Positions 1 through 10,062 are shown, counted from the stretch's first letter. The stretch is 34,850 nt of DNA from an uncultured Parasphingopyxis sp. (GCF_937129435.1 NZ_CAKZNF010000053.1:1-34850); one strand, 5' to 3'. Notes: a model not told the origin generated them from the sequence alone. Numbers and translations are program-made.

Positions 1-28
1 GCTGCTGGGCGGGTGCCGCGCTGGCCAT
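1..28 (-). CDS. 5' end of an unidentified gene (partial)
   Basis: An ATG at 28-26 opens a frame reading MASAAPAQQ before the window ends. A GGAG sits 6 nt upstream of the ATG, which is good ribosome-binding spacing. The gene would lie downstream of the FAD oxidase on the same strand, about 68 bp after its stop, so the two may be cotranscribed. Nine residues are too few to name a family. Confidence 0.4.
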
Positions 29-96
29 CGAAATCTCCGTCAAATCATCTGGTTGCCGGGCCGTGAAGGTTTCAGGCGGCCCGAATGCGAGCCCGT

Positions 97-1539
97 CTAG
101 GGCGTTGCGGGCGGATTCGCAAGCGGGACAAGCTTGCCGGGGTTCATGATCCCGAGCGGGTCCAGCGCCTGTTTGATCGCCCGCTGAGCATCGAGCCGCA
201 CCGATCCTGTGAGCCGCGCATATTCGGCGAGCTTGAGCTGGCCGATCCCGTGTTCGGCGGAGAGGGAACCGCCTTCGGCCGCCACCAGATCATGGACGAA
301 AGCGCTGACCGCTTCTCCTTCGCCTGCGAGCCACGCATCGCCGTTGGCATCGGCCGGCGCACGGACATTGAAGTGCACATTGCCGTCGCCGAGATGGCCG
401 AAGGCGTTGACTCGCGTTCCGGAGAATTTCGCTTCGACCTTCGCCGTCGCGCTCTCGATGAAGCCGGGCATGGCGGACACGGGAACCGAGATGTCGTGCT
501 TTGCTGCAACGCCGTCGTGCCGCTCGGCCTCGGAAATCGCTTCGCGCAGCTTCCACAGCGCTTCGGCCTGCGCTTCGCTCGCGGCGATTGTGGCGTCGGC
601 GGCGAGCCTCGCTTCGATCGCACCCGCCAGCGCCTGCTCGACCGCGCCGCGCAGCGCTCTCGCATCGCCCCCGTCCCGGCACTCGATCAACGCGTTCCAG
701 GCATGGGCTTCGGTCAAGGGCGCGCGGGTATCGGGGATATGATCGAGCACGAGCGCAAGCGATGCCGCCGGGACCAGCTCGAACCCCTCGATGACCGGTC
801 CAAGATCGGCCTCGAGCCGCCGGAGCAACGAGAGGCTGTCACTAGCTTTCGCAAACCCCGCCCAGGCCGTCACGCGATTCGGCGCTGCGGGGAACAGCTT
901 GAGGCTCGCTGCGGTGACGATTCCCAACGTACCTTCCGCGCCGATCAGCAGCTGTTTCAGATCGTAGCCGCGATTGTCCTTTCTGAGGCTCGACAGCCCC
1001 TCGAACAGCGATCCGTCCGGCATCACCGCTTCGATACCCAGCACCAAGCTGCGCATCGGACCGTAGCGCAGCACCTGCGTCCCGCCGGCATTGGTCGAGA
1101 CGAGACCGCCAATGGTCGCGCTGTCCTTGGACGCGAGCGAGAAGGGAAAGCGGCGATCCGCCTCCTCTGCCGCGCGGTGCACTTCGCTCAGGATGACGCC
1201 GGCCTCTGTGACCATGCTGCTGTCGGCCGGATCGATCGATCGGATGGCATTCATGGGCCGGAGTGACAGGACGATCGCGCGATCCGCGGGGCGCGGCACG
1301 CCGCCCGCGACCATCCCCGTATTGCCCCCCTGCGGTATGATCGGCGTGCCCGATTCCGCCGCGATCCGAACGACCTGCTGAACCTCTTCCACCGAAGCCG
1401 GCAATGCCATCGCGATCGCCCCGCCTGTCACCCGCTCGCGCCAGTCGGTCAGCCACGGCGCCATATCCGCCGCTTCGCTGACCAGACCTTTCGGTCCCAG
1501 TGCTTCGCCCAGGCGGTCGAGGAGATCGTGATCGGTCAC
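97..1539 (-). CDS. FAD-binding oxidase, GlcD / D-2-hydroxyglutarate dehydrogenase type
   Basis: A 480-residue flavoprotein of the FAD-linked oxidase family (FAD_binding_4 domain followed by the FAD-oxidase C-terminal domain). Members oxidise D-2-hydroxyacids such as D-lactate, glycolate or D-2-hydroxyglutarate and pass electrons to a quinone or an electron-transfer flavoprotein. The FAD pyrophosphate-binding motif PQGGNTGMVAGGVP is at residues 69-82. The C-terminal half holds FGHLGDGNVHFN and AEHGIG, the conserved histidine motifs around the substrate/metal site. Length is normal for the family. The start is GTG at 1539-1537, with no clear ribosome-binding site. A 7-bp inverted repeat and a possible -10 element lie just upstream. 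The GHLGDGN and EHGIG motifs favour a D-2-hydroxyglutarate or D-lactate dehydrogenase, but the exact substrate cannot be read from sequence. Confidence 0.9.
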   Translation of the reverse strand: MTDHDLLDRLGEALGPKGLVSEAADMAPWLTDWRERVTGGAIAMALPASVEEVQQVVRIAAESGTPIIPQGGNTGMVAGGVPRPADRAIVLSLRPMNAIRSIDPADSSMVTEAGVILSEVHRAAEEADRRFPFSLASKDSATIGGLVSTNAGGTQVLRYGPMRSLVLGIEAVMPDGSLFEGLSSLRKDNRGYDLKQLLIGAEGTLGIVTAASLKLFPAAPNRVTAWAGFAKASDSLSLLRRLEADLGPVIEGFELVPAASLALVLDHIPDTRAPLTEAHAWNALIECRDGGDARALRGAVEQALAGAIEARLAADATIAASEAQAEALWKLREAISEAERHDGVAAKHDISVPVSAMPGFIESATAKVEAKFSGTRVNAFGHLGDGNVHFNVRAPADANGDAWLAGEGEAVSAFVHDLVAAEGGSLSAEHGIGQLKLAEYARLTGSVRLDAQRAIKQALDPLGIMNPGKLVPLANPPATP

Positions 1540-1544
1540 GGCAA

Positions 1545-1563
1545 CGCCATACAGGCTATGGCG
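1545..1563. other. Inverted repeat just upstream of the FAD oxidase start
   Basis: CGCCATA (1545-1551) and TATGGCG (1557-1563) form a perfect 7-bp inverted repeat around a 5-nt centre, 6 bp from the GTG start of the minus-strand oxidase. The minus-strand arm contains TATGGC, which could be a -10 element: TTGGCC lies 17 nt further upstream and the predicted start point falls on the GTG. It could also be an operator or an mRNA hairpin. Confidence 0.35.
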
Positions 1564-1624
1564 AAGCGGGCCAATTCAGCTAAGGTTCAAACCCGAAACG
1601 ACAGGGCCGCATTCACGGAGCATA

Positions 1625-2080
1625 TTGCGAATAGTGAACGATTTCGGCCTTTCCTTTTTCCTGTTCTCCGCCGCGGCAGCGCCTGCGGACCTGCCGCCGT
1701 TGCAGTTCGCCATTCAGGTCGTCGAGCAACGGATCATCATTCGCATCCCGCTCCGGCGCCCATTGCGCCAACCGCGCTCACGCGCGCAGCCGGCGCTCGT
1801 CTGGCGCGAAACCGAAGCGGCGAGTTGTCAGCCGGCGCAACAGATCGCACAGGCGCGGTTCACCCGCCCCGGGATCATCGATTTCCTGATGCGCGACCGC
1901 CGGGTGGTGCGCGCAAGGCTCGACAATGATTGCGTCAATCTCGGCTATTATTCGTCCTTCTACCTGGTGCCGGGAGACGATGGCCGCGTTTGCGTCGACC
2001 GCGATCTCGTCCAGTCGCGCGCCGGGGGGCAGTGCGCGATTTCGGACTTTCGCACGCTGCAGGCGCAGCGCGCGCGCTGA
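1625..2080 (+). CDS. Small exported protein of unknown function
   Basis: A 151-residue protein I do not recognise. It begins with a short hydrophobic stretch (LSFFLFSAAAA) ending near APADLP, which looks like a weak signal peptide. The C-terminal half (LDNDCVNLGYYSSFYLVPG, then VCVDRD and GGQCAIS) looks like real folded protein with three cysteines, whereas the other frames here are arginine- and alanine-rich shadows. The start is uncertain: TTG at 1625 has a GGAG 4 nt upstream, and an in-frame GTG at 1634 would give 148 residues. The gene is divergent from the FAD oxidase and about 105 bp ahead of the helicase. It is probably periplasmic. Confidence 0.6.
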   Translation: MRIVNDFGLSFFLFSAAAAPADLPPLQFAIQVVEQRIIIRIPLRRPLRQPRSRAQPALVWRETEAASCQPAQQIAQARFTRPGIIDFLMRDRRVVRARLDNDCVNLGYYSSFYLVPGDDGRVCVDRDLVQSRAGGQCAISDFRTLQAQRAR

Positions 2081-2115
2081 CCCTTTGATTTCTTGACTTT
2101 TCGGCGGTGAAGCGC

Positions 2116-2149
2116 CAATCGCACGCGGCAACGCGCGTGCGTTCGATTG
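2116..2149 (+). promoter_or_regulatory. Hairpin in the helicase 5' leader
   Basis: CGCACGCG (2120-2127) pairs perfectly with CGCGTGCG (2134-2141) around a 6-nt loop. An outer CAAT (2116-2119) pairs with ATTG (2146-2149) across a 4-nt bulge. The hairpin sits 36 bp upstream of the helicase ATG and has no T-tract, so it is more likely a leader structure than an intrinsic terminator. A TTGACT at 2093-2098 could be a -35 element, but no good -10 follows. Confidence 0.4.
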
Positions 2150-2185
2150 CGCCGCGACGAGATGTAATCCCTAGCCGGAATTCCT

Positions 2186-3598
2186 ATGACCTTTGCCGAT
2201 CTCGGCCTTTCCGAAGAATTGCTGCGTGCCGTCAACGACGCGGGCTATACCGAGCCGACTCCGATCCAGGCCGAGGCGATCCCTCCCGTCCTGATGATGA
2301 AGGACCTTGTCGGCATCGCCCAGACCGGCACCGGCAAGACGGCGAGCTTCGTGCTGCCGATGATCGACATATTGAGCGCCGGCCGCCGCCGCGCGCGGAT
2401 GCCGCGCTCGCTGATCCTCGCCCCGACGCGCGAACTCGCCGCGCAGGTCGCCGAGAATTTCGAGAAATACGGGAAATATCAAAAGCTCGAAATGGCGCTG
2501 CTCATCGGCGGCGTTCAGATGGGCGATCAGGTCAAGGCGCTCGAAAAGGGCGTCGATGTGCTGATCGCGACGCCGGGCCGGCTGATGGACCTGTTCGATC
2601 GCGGCAAGATCCTGCTTTCGGGCTGTACCCTGCTCGTCATCGACGAGGCCGACCGGATGCTCGACATGGGCTTCATCCCCGATATCGAGAAAATCTGCCA
2701 GAAACTGCCGACCAACCGCCAGACGCTGCTCTTTTCGGCAACCATGCCGCCGCCGATCAAGAAGCTGACCGAGAAATTCCTCAGCAACCCCAAACATATC
2801 GAGGTTGCCCGGCCCGCGACGGCGGCGACCAATATCGAGCAGCGGCTCGTCAGAACCGGGCCGCGTGAGAAGAAGACGACGCTGATCAAGCTGCTGCGCG
2901 AGGAAGATGTCGAAACGGCGATCGTCTTTTCCAATCGCAAGACGACGGTTCGCGACCTCGAACAGGCGCTCAAGCGCGATGGATTTCGCGCCGGACAGAT
3001 CCAGGGCGATATGGACCAGCGCTCCCGCATGGCCGAGCTGCAGCGGTTCAAGGATGGCGAGATCAATATTCTCGTCGCGTCCGATGTCGCCGCGCGCGGC
3101 CTCGACGTCAAAGGCGTGAGCCATGTCTTCAACTATGACGTGCCGTGGCATCCGGACGATTATGTCCACCGTATCGGGCGGACGGGACGCGCGGGTGCCA
3201 AGGGCATCGCTATCACCATCGCGACCAGCGCCGATGACGAGGCGGTCGAAAATATCGAAAAGCTGACCGGGCAGAAGATCGGTACCGGCGGCGGGGCCCC
3301 TGCCCCTGCCCCTGCCCCTGCCCCTGCCGAGAGCCAGGGCAAACCCGAAGCCGAGAGCGATTCCGCGGAAGAGCCGGCACCAAAGAAAAGCCGCTCGCGC
3401 CGTTCATCGCGCAAATCGCCTTCGAACGATCAGGCGGAGGACAACGCCGCACCCGCCGCCCCGAAAAAAGAGGCGGCACCGAAAAAGCAATCAACCGCGC
3501 GCAAACCGAAGCCGAAGGATGACGGCGACGATGGGGCGGGCGATGATGACTGGAACGGCCCGATGCCAAGCTTTCTCGACGTGAAGCTGGGCGGCTAG
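2186..3598 (+). CDS. DEAD-box ATP-dependent RNA helicase (RhlE-like)
   Basis: A 470-residue cytoplasmic RNA helicase that unwinds short RNA duplexes, typically in ribosome assembly, mRNA turnover or cold adaptation. All superfamily 2 motifs are visible in order: Q motif around residues 21-33 (Q28), motif I AQTGTGKT (45-52), PTRELA (80-85), TPGR, motif II DEAD (153-156), SAT (184-186), ARGLD and HRIGRTGR (328-335). After about residue 365 the chain becomes low complexity: a (PA)n run at 371-381 followed by lysine-, serine- and proline-rich sequence, a basic tail of the kind that helps RNA binding in RhlE-type proteins. The ATG at 2186 gives a canonical N-terminus (MTFADLGLS). A structured leader precedes it. 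Confidence 0.95.
   Translation: MTFADLGLSEELLRAVNDAGYTEPTPIQAEAIPPVLMMKDLVGIAQTGTGKTASFVLPMIDILSAGRRRARMPRSLILAPTRELAAQVAENFEKYGKYQKLEMALLIGGVQMGDQVKALEKGVDVLIATPGRLMDLFDRGKILLSGCTLLVIDEADRMLDMGFIPDIEKICQKLPTNRQTLLFSATMPPPIKKLTEKFLSNPKHIEVARPATAATNIEQRLVRTGPREKKTTLIKLLREEDVETAIVFSNRKTTVRDLEQALKRDGFRAGQIQGDMDQRSRMAELQRFKDGEINILVASDVAARGLDVKGVSHVFNYDVPWHPDDYVHRIGRTGRAGAKGIAITIATSADDEAVENIEKLTGQKIGTGGGAPAPAPAPAPAESQGKPEAESDSAEEPAPKKSRSRRSSRKSPSNDQAEDNAAPAAPKKEAAPKKQSTARKPKPKDDGDDGAGDDDWNGPMPSFLDVKLGG
3296..3328 (+). repeat. In-frame hexanucleotide repeat in the helicase
   Basis: About five and a half tandem copies of a TGCCCC unit encode alternating Pro-Ala near residue 371 of the helicase. Because the unit is 6 bp, slippage changes the tail length by two residues per unit without shifting the frame. 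Confidence 0.9.
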
Positions 3599-3607
3599 TC
3601 TGACAAT

Positions 3608-4477
3608 ATGGTGGATTTGGGCGGTTCCCCGGCGCTGCAAACCATCCATCGCCGCATCTGCATGACCCTAGCATTGGCGGTGCTCGCGCTGGCGGCGTGC
3701 GCGGACGGCAACGCGCAGATCCCGGTCCAGCGCTACGAAATCGCGAACCGCTATCCGCATGATCCCTCCGCCTTCACACAGGGCCTGAGCTTCCATAACG
3801 GCGAATTTTACGAGAGCACCGGCCAGTACGGCCAATCCGATGTCCGACGCGTGCGGCTCTCGGACGGCACCGTGCAGGATGAAACCGATCTCGACCCGCG
3901 CCTGTTCGGCGAAGGCAGCACGATCCTCGGCGACCGGCTCTACAGTCTGAGCTGGTGCGCAGGCATGGGGCAGGTCTGGCGGCTCGACGACCTCGAACCC
4001 GTCGGCAGCTTCCGCTATCCCGGCCAGGGTTGGGGGTTGACCGACGATGGCGAGCAACTGATCCTCAGCGACGGGACGGCCGAACTCCGGTTCATCGACC
4101 CCGACAGCTTTTCCGAAACGCGGCGGATCACCGTGACCGCCGACAACCGCCCGGTCGCCAATCTCAACGAACTCGAATTCATCGATGGCGAGGTTTACGC
4201 GAACATTTGGCAGCAGGAGTTGATCGTGCGGATCGATCCGGAAAGCGGCGATGTCGTCGGCGTCATCGACATGACGGGACTGGGCCGCGTGGCCGGCGCG
4301 CGCGGGTTTGAGGATGTGCTCAACGGCATCGCCCACGATCCGGAAACGGGCCGCCTGTTCGTCACCGGAAAATATTGGCCGGAACTGTTCGAAATCACTC
4401 TGCTACCCGACGAAGACCGCGCCGACGGCGCCGCGCTCCTCGCCAACATCCCGCCCCGCTCCGTCTCCTGCCGCTGA
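3608..4477 (+). CDS. Glutaminyl-peptide cyclotransferase, probable lipoprotein
   Basis: A 289-residue glutamine cyclotransferase of the bacterial/plant five-bladed propeller family (PF05096). It converts N-terminal glutamine of peptides to pyroglutamate, probably in the periplasm. Family signatures are HDPSAFTQGL, YESTG, NELEF, ANIW, VLNGIA and TGKYWP, which carry the acidic and aromatic residues of the active-site face. The N-terminus contains RRIC, then a hydrophobic segment ending in the lipobox LAAC, so lipidation is likely. The start is unsure: ATG 3608 (9 nt after the helicase stop) keeps the two arginines a signal peptide needs, while ATG 3662 would give 271 residues with no positive n-region. 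Neither has a strong ribosome-binding site. Cotranscription with the helicase is plausible. Confidence 0.88.
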   Translation: MVDLGGSPALQTIHRRICMTLALAVLALAACADGNAQIPVQRYEIANRYPHDPSAFTQGLSFHNGEFYESTGQYGQSDVRRVRLSDGTVQDETDLDPRLFGEGSTILGDRLYSLSWCAGMGQVWRLDDLEPVGSFRYPGQGWGLTDDGEQLILSDGTAELRFIDPDSFSETRRITVTADNRPVANLNELEFIDGEVYANIWQQELIVRIDPESGDVVGVIDMTGLGRVAGARGFEDVLNGIAHDPETGRLFVTGKYWPELFEITLLPDEDRADGAALLANIPPRSVSCR

Positions 4478-4537
4478 TCGCCTTGCCGTAAACGTCAACC
4501 CGTTGTATATCGCAACGGATTGAGAGAGGAGCGGCCC

Positions 4538-6073
4538 ATGGCACGCGACAACCCCGTCCAGCATTTCGACGTCATCGTTGTCGGCGCCGGCATATCCGGC
4601 ATCGGCGCGGGCTATTATCTGCAGCGCGATTGCCCGGACAAGAGCTACGCGATCCTGGAGGGCCGGGAAAATATCGGCGGCACCTGGGACCTGTTCCGCT
4701 ATCCGGGTATCCGCTCCGATTCTGACATGTTCACGCTAGGCTTCGCGTTCAAACCCTGGACCGAGCAGAAGGCGATCGCGGACGGCCCGTCGATCCTCAA
4801 CTATCTGAACGAGACGGCGGACCAGTACGGCATCCGCGACAAGATCCGCTTCGGCCATCACGTGAAATCCGCCGAATGGGACAGCGCGACCGCGACATGG
4901 ACCGTCCATGCCGAAATTGGCGAGAAGGCGGAGCCCGTCACCTTCGCCTGCAATTTCCTCTTCATGTGCTCGGGCTATTACAATTACGAGGCCGGCTACA
5001 CGCCCGAATGGCCGGGCATGGAGAATTTCGGCGGCACATGGGTGCATCCGCAGCACTGGCCGCAGGATCTCGATTACAAGGACAAGCAGGTCCTCGTCAT
5101 CGGTTCGGGTGCGACGGCGGTGACGCTCGTCCCCGCGATGGTCGACGGCGCAAATCCGCCCGCGCATGTCACGATGCTGCAGCGGACACCGACCTATATG
5201 GTTTCGCGTCCCTCAAGCGACAAAGTGGCGAATGGGCTGCGCAAGGTGCTGCCGAGCAAGCTCGCCTACAAGCTGATCCGCTGGCGCAACGTGCTGATGC
5301 AGCAGTTCATCTTCCGCCGCGCGCGGACCAAGCCCGAAGACGTGAAGGAGCATCTGCGCAAGGCCCTTGAAGCCGAACTGGGCCCCGATTTCGACTACGA
5401 TACCCATTTCGCGCCGCCCTATAATCCCTGGGAACAACGGCTTTGCCTCGTCCCCGACAGCGACTTCTTCCGCGTCATCAACGAGGGCAAGTCGGAGATC
5501 GTCACCGACCATATCGAAACCTTCACCGAAGGCGGCGTGAAGCTGAAATCGGGCCGCGAGATCGCCGCCGATATCGTCGTCACCGCGACCGGCCTCGACC
5601 TGCAAATGGCGGGCGGGCTCGATGTCAAAGTCGACGGCGAAGCGATCAATTTCGGAGACAAGGTCACCTACAAGGCGATGATGTTCGACGGCGTGCCGAA
5701 CTTCGCGATCAGCTTCGGTTATACCAATGCCAGCTGGACGCTGCGCGCCGATTTGACCTGCGAATATGTCGCGCGGCTGCTCAATCACATGGGCAAGACC
5801 GGCACCGACTACGCTGTGCCGCGCCTGCCTGCCGACGAGCAGATCGAGCGCCTGCCCTGGGTCGATTTTTCGAGCGGCTATTTCAAGCGTGCCGAGGACA
5901 AGCTCCCCTGGCAGGGCGACAAGGGCGTGTGGCGCAACCTGCAGAACTATCCCAAGGACGTGAAGGAGCTCCGCAAGGCGCCGATCACCGACGATGCGAT
6001 GCATTTCGAGAAGGCCAGCGGCGCCGCCGCAGCGCCCGCGAACGAGGACGAAACGGCGATCGCGGCGGAGTAG
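4538..6073 (+). CDS. Flavin-containing monooxygenase, Baeyer-Villiger type
   Basis: A 511-residue NADPH-dependent class B flavoprotein monooxygenase. It has two Rossmann motifs: FAD-binding GAGISG at 16-21 and NADPH-binding GSGATA at 189-194. Between them FGGTWVHPQHWP (164-175) fits the FxGxxxHxxxWP fingerprint of Baeyer-Villiger and related monooxygenases exactly. GGTWDLFRYPG after the first motif is also typical. Such enzymes insert oxygen next to a ketone to form an ester or lactone, or N/S-oxygenate; the substrate here is unknown. The ATG at 4538 is chosen because GAGGAG lies about 7 nt upstream; an upstream in-frame TTG at 4520 is less likely. The C-terminus is Ala/Glu-rich and probably disordered. 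Confidence 0.93.
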   Translation: MARDNPVQHFDVIVVGAGISGIGAGYYLQRDCPDKSYAILEGRENIGGTWDLFRYPGIRSDSDMFTLGFAFKPWTEQKAIADGPSILNYLNETADQYGIRDKIRFGHHVKSAEWDSATATWTVHAEIGEKAEPVTFACNFLFMCSGYYNYEAGYTPEWPGMENFGGTWVHPQHWPQDLDYKDKQVLVIGSGATAVTLVPAMVDGANPPAHVTMLQRTPTYMVSRPSSDKVANGLRKVLPSKLAYKLIRWRNVLMQQFIFRRARTKPEDVKEHLRKALEAELGPDFDYDTHFAPPYNPWEQRLCLVPDSDFFRVINEGKSEIVTDHIETFTEGGVKLKSGREIAADIVVTATGLDLQMAGGLDVKVDGEAINFGDKVTYKAMMFDGVPNFAISFGYTNASWTLRADLTCEYVARLLNHMGKTGTDYAVPRLPADEQIERLPWVDFSSGYFKRAEDKLPWQGDKGVWRNLQNYPKDVKELRKAPITDDAMHFEKASGAAAAPANEDETAIAAE

Positions 6074-6087
6074 CCTTTCTCCCGATT

Positions 6088-6164
6088 GCCCTGAGCCTGT
6101 CGAAGGGCTGCGTTCTTTCGGCGATTCGCTCGAAGAAGAAGCAGGGCTTTGACAAGCTCAGCCC
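6088..6164. repeat. Paired inverted copies of an interspersed palindrome
   Basis: Two copies of a core CTGAGCYTGTCRAAG lie in opposite orientation (6088-6108 and 6144-6164) in the gap between the convergent monooxygenase and crotonase genes. Each copy is itself flanked by GCCC/GGGC-type complementary ends. Together they can fold into a long hairpin and may serve as a bidirectional terminator. The layout is that of a REP-like intergenic repeat. Confidence 0.65.
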
Positions 6165-6185
6165 AAGCGGGTCTTTTTGGCAACC

Positions 6186-6956
6186 CTACCCCGCCTGCCC
6201 CCTGCCCCGCTCCTGCACCGCCATCCGCCGCGCTTCGATCTCCTCGGCGCTGACCGCGCTGTTGCCGGAAGCGCGCTCCTGCTCGAGCGCCAACCCCTCG
6301 CCGAAGCTTGCCGCATAGCCGTCGTCAATCAGCGACAGATAGGTCTTGAGCATGTCCGGCTCGACCGAGAGCATATCCTCGGCCAGCGAACGCGCGGCGG
6401 CCAGCAGCTCGCCCGCCGGCACGACGCGGTTGACGAGGCCCCATCGCTCGGCCTTTTCGGCGGACAGGAAATTGCCCGTCAGCGACAGTTCCTTGGCGCG
6501 TGAAATTCCGATCATCCGCGACAGCTTCTGGCTGAGCCCCCAGCCCGGCATGATGCCGACGCGGGCATGGGTGTCGGCAAAGCGCGCATTCTCGCTCGCG
6601 ATCAGCACGTCGCAGGCGAGCGCGAGTTCGAACCCGCCAGTGATCGCAACGCCGTTGATCGCGCCGATCACCGGCCCCGAAAACCGCCCCAACGCCGTCA
6701 CCGGGTCCTCGACATCGACGGCATCGCCGACCGATGCCGCGCCCGAACCGAGCTCCTTCAGGTCGAGACCTGCGGTAAACGCCCCCTCACCCGTGCCGGT
6801 CAGGATCAGCACGCGGATATCCGGATCGGCCTCCATCGCCAGCACCGTTTCGGCAAGCTCCTTGCGCAGCGCCGCTGAAAGCGCGTTCATCGCCTCGGGC
6901 CGGTTCAGCGTCAGCACGGCATATTCGCCGCAACGTTCGGTTTCGATCAGGGCCAT
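6186..6956 (-). CDS. Enoyl-CoA hydratase/isomerase family protein (crotonase fold)
   Basis: A 256-residue crotonase-superfamily enzyme acting on a CoA thioester. The oxyanion-hole region is represented by AFTAGLDLKEL near the N-terminus and by ITGGFELALACD. The glutamate in GGFELA corresponds to the first catalytic Glu (Glu144 of rat mitochondrial hydratase). The second (Glu164, in the PEI motif) is replaced: the matching stretch reads FADTHARVGIMPGWG, with His at that place. Straightforward hydration is therefore not assured. The gene starts 4 bp after the tgt stop, with AAAGGA inside the end of tgt as ribosome-binding site, so the two form an operon. The monooxygenase next door converges with it, which leaves open a catabolic link. 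Confidence 0.88.
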   Translation of the reverse strand: MALIETERCGEYAVLTLNRPEAMNALSAALRKELAETVLAMEADPDIRVLILTGTGEGAFTAGLDLKELGSGAASVGDAVDVEDPVTALGRFSGPVIGAINGVAITGGFELALACDVLIASENARFADTHARVGIMPGWGLSQKLSRMIGISRAKELSLTGNFLSAEKAERWGLVNRVVPAGELLAAARSLAEDMLSVEPDMLKTYLSLIDDGYAASFGEGLALEQERASGNSAVSAEEIEARRMAVQERGRGQAG

Positions 6957-6960
6957 CGGG

Positions 6961-8714
<1,754 letters not shown>

Positions 8715-8854
8715 GTCTTTCTCAATAACCCCGGCCCGATGCCGGTCGCGCGCGATTGCCTCCTCGCCGCTTTCTGAAAGATGAATACGCCATCCAAGAA
8801 CAATCAATTCGACGAACGACAGAAAATTACGAATGAATGGCGTAAAACGCGCCT

Positions 8855-9880
8855 TTACGGCAGCAACAGGCTCGCATCGCCATAGCTGTAGAAGCGGTAG
8901 CCGCTGTCGATAGCATGTCGATACGCCGCCAGCATCCGATCTCGCCCCATCAATGCGCTCACCAACATAAACAGCGTCGAGCGCGGAAGGTGGAAATTGG
9001 TCATCAGCCCGTCGATCGCGCGGAACTGGTAGCCGGGGGTGATGAAGATGTCGGTGTCACCCTCGAACGGCGCGATATGGCCGCTTTCGTCGGCAGCGCT
9101 TTCGATCAGACGCAGGCTCGTCGTACCCACCGCGATGATCCGGTTGCCGTCCGCCCTGGTCGCGTTGAGCCGGCCCGCCGTCGCGGGATCGATACGTCCC
9201 CATTCGGCATGCATCTTGTGATCGCCGACATTGTCCGCCTTCACCGGCAGAAACGTCCCCGCGCCGACATGCAGCGTCAGCGTCACATGCTCGATTCCGT
9301 GCACGGCCAGCGCTTCCATCAGCTCGGGCGTGAAATGGAGAGCCGCGGTCGGCGCGGCGACGGCACCTTTCTCCTTCGCGAACATCGTCTGATAGTCGCG
9401 GCTGTCCTGCGCATCGACGTCGCGCTTGCTGGCGATATAGGGCGGCAGCGGCATTCGCCCCGCGCGTTCGATCAGGATTTCGGGAGGCTCATTGCCTTCG
9501 AAGGTCAACAGCAGCGACCCGTCGTCGCCGCGCGGCCCGGCAAGCGCCGTCACGCCGCCCGCGAAATCGATCTTGTCGCCCTCGCGCACCCGCTTGGCAT
9601 TGCGGACAAAGGCGTGCCAGCTCCGCATCCCCTCGCGCTTGTGCAGCGTCGCGCCGATCCGCGCATTGCCGCGCCGTCCTTCGAGCTGCGCCGGGATAAC
9701 GCGGGTGTCGTTGAAGACGAGGACATCGCCCGGCTCCAGGCATTGGGCCAGGTTGCGCACATAGTGATCTTCGGTCCGATCGCCGTCGAGGACGAGCATC
9801 CTCGCGCTGTCCTTCGGCTCGGCCGGGCGCAGGGCGATCCGGTCGTTCGGCAGATCGAAATCGAACAGGTCGACGCGCAT
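8855..9880 (-). CDS. queA: S-adenosylmethionine:tRNA ribosyltransferase-isomerase
   Basis: A 341-residue enzyme that transfers and isomerises the ribose of SAM onto preQ1-34 in tRNA, giving epoxyqueuosine. The N-terminus [19 protein letters not shown] is the standard family start. Further signatures are [23 protein letters not shown], the HAEW motif and the [15 protein letters not shown] block near the C-terminus, ending [12 protein letters not shown]. Length is normal (about 340-360). The ATG at 9880 is chosen with AGGA about 9 nt upstream. A longer frame to 10003 runs through an intergenic repeat and is rejected. It follows the cyclophilin gene on the same strand. Confidence 0.96.
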   Translation of the reverse strand: MRVDLFDFDLPNDRIALRPAEPKDSARMLVLDGDRTEDHYVRNLAQCLEPGDVLVFNDTRVIPAQLEGRRGNARIGATLHKREGMRSWHAFVRNAKRVREGDKIDFAGGVTALAGPRGDDGSLLLTFEGNEPPEILIERAGRMPLPPYIASKRDVDAQDSRDYQTMFAKEKGAVAAPTAALHFTPELMEALAVHGIEHVTLTLHVGAGTFLPVKADNVGDHKMHAEWGRIDPATAGRLNATRADGNRIIAVGTTSLRLIESAADESGHIAPFEGDTDIFITPGYQFRAIDGLMTNFHLPRSTLFMLVSALMGRDRMLAAYRHAIDSGYRFYSYGDASLLLP

Positions 9881-9895
9881 GGGAGTGGTCCTAAA

Positions 9896-10062
9896 CCCTC
9901 TCCCATCGGGAGAGGGATATCGAGTTCTTAACGAGCGGAGCGAGTTTAGAACGAGTTGGGTGAGGGCGTCGCGCCTTTTAAAGGCCCGCTCACCCTCATC
10001 CAACTCCGCCTAGTTCGCTACGCTCACAAGGCTCCGTATCCTTCTCCCATCAAGGGAGAAGG
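9896..10062. repeat. Composite palindromic (MITE/REP-like) element
   Basis: The 190-bp gap between the cyclophilin and queA is almost filled by one imperfect inverted repeat. Each end is a perfect 9-bp hairpin: CCCTCTCCC-ATC-GGGAGAGGG at 9896-9916 and CCTTCTCCC-ATCAA-GGGAGAAGG at 10040-10062. Inside, GAGTTGGGTGAGGG on the left matches the reverse complement of CACCCTCATCCAACTC on the right, with further imperfect pairing around a centre near CCTTTTAAAGG. There is no coding content. It looks like a non-autonomous repeat rather than a promoter region. Confidence 0.75.

Noticed and set aside
85..1266. A 393-residue open frame opposite the FAD oxidase
   Set aside because: No recognisable domain; the opposite strand encodes a complete flavoprotein.
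9881..10003. N-terminal extension of queA
   Set aside because: The extension is translated repeat sequence and the family start [11 protein letters not shown] is at 9880.
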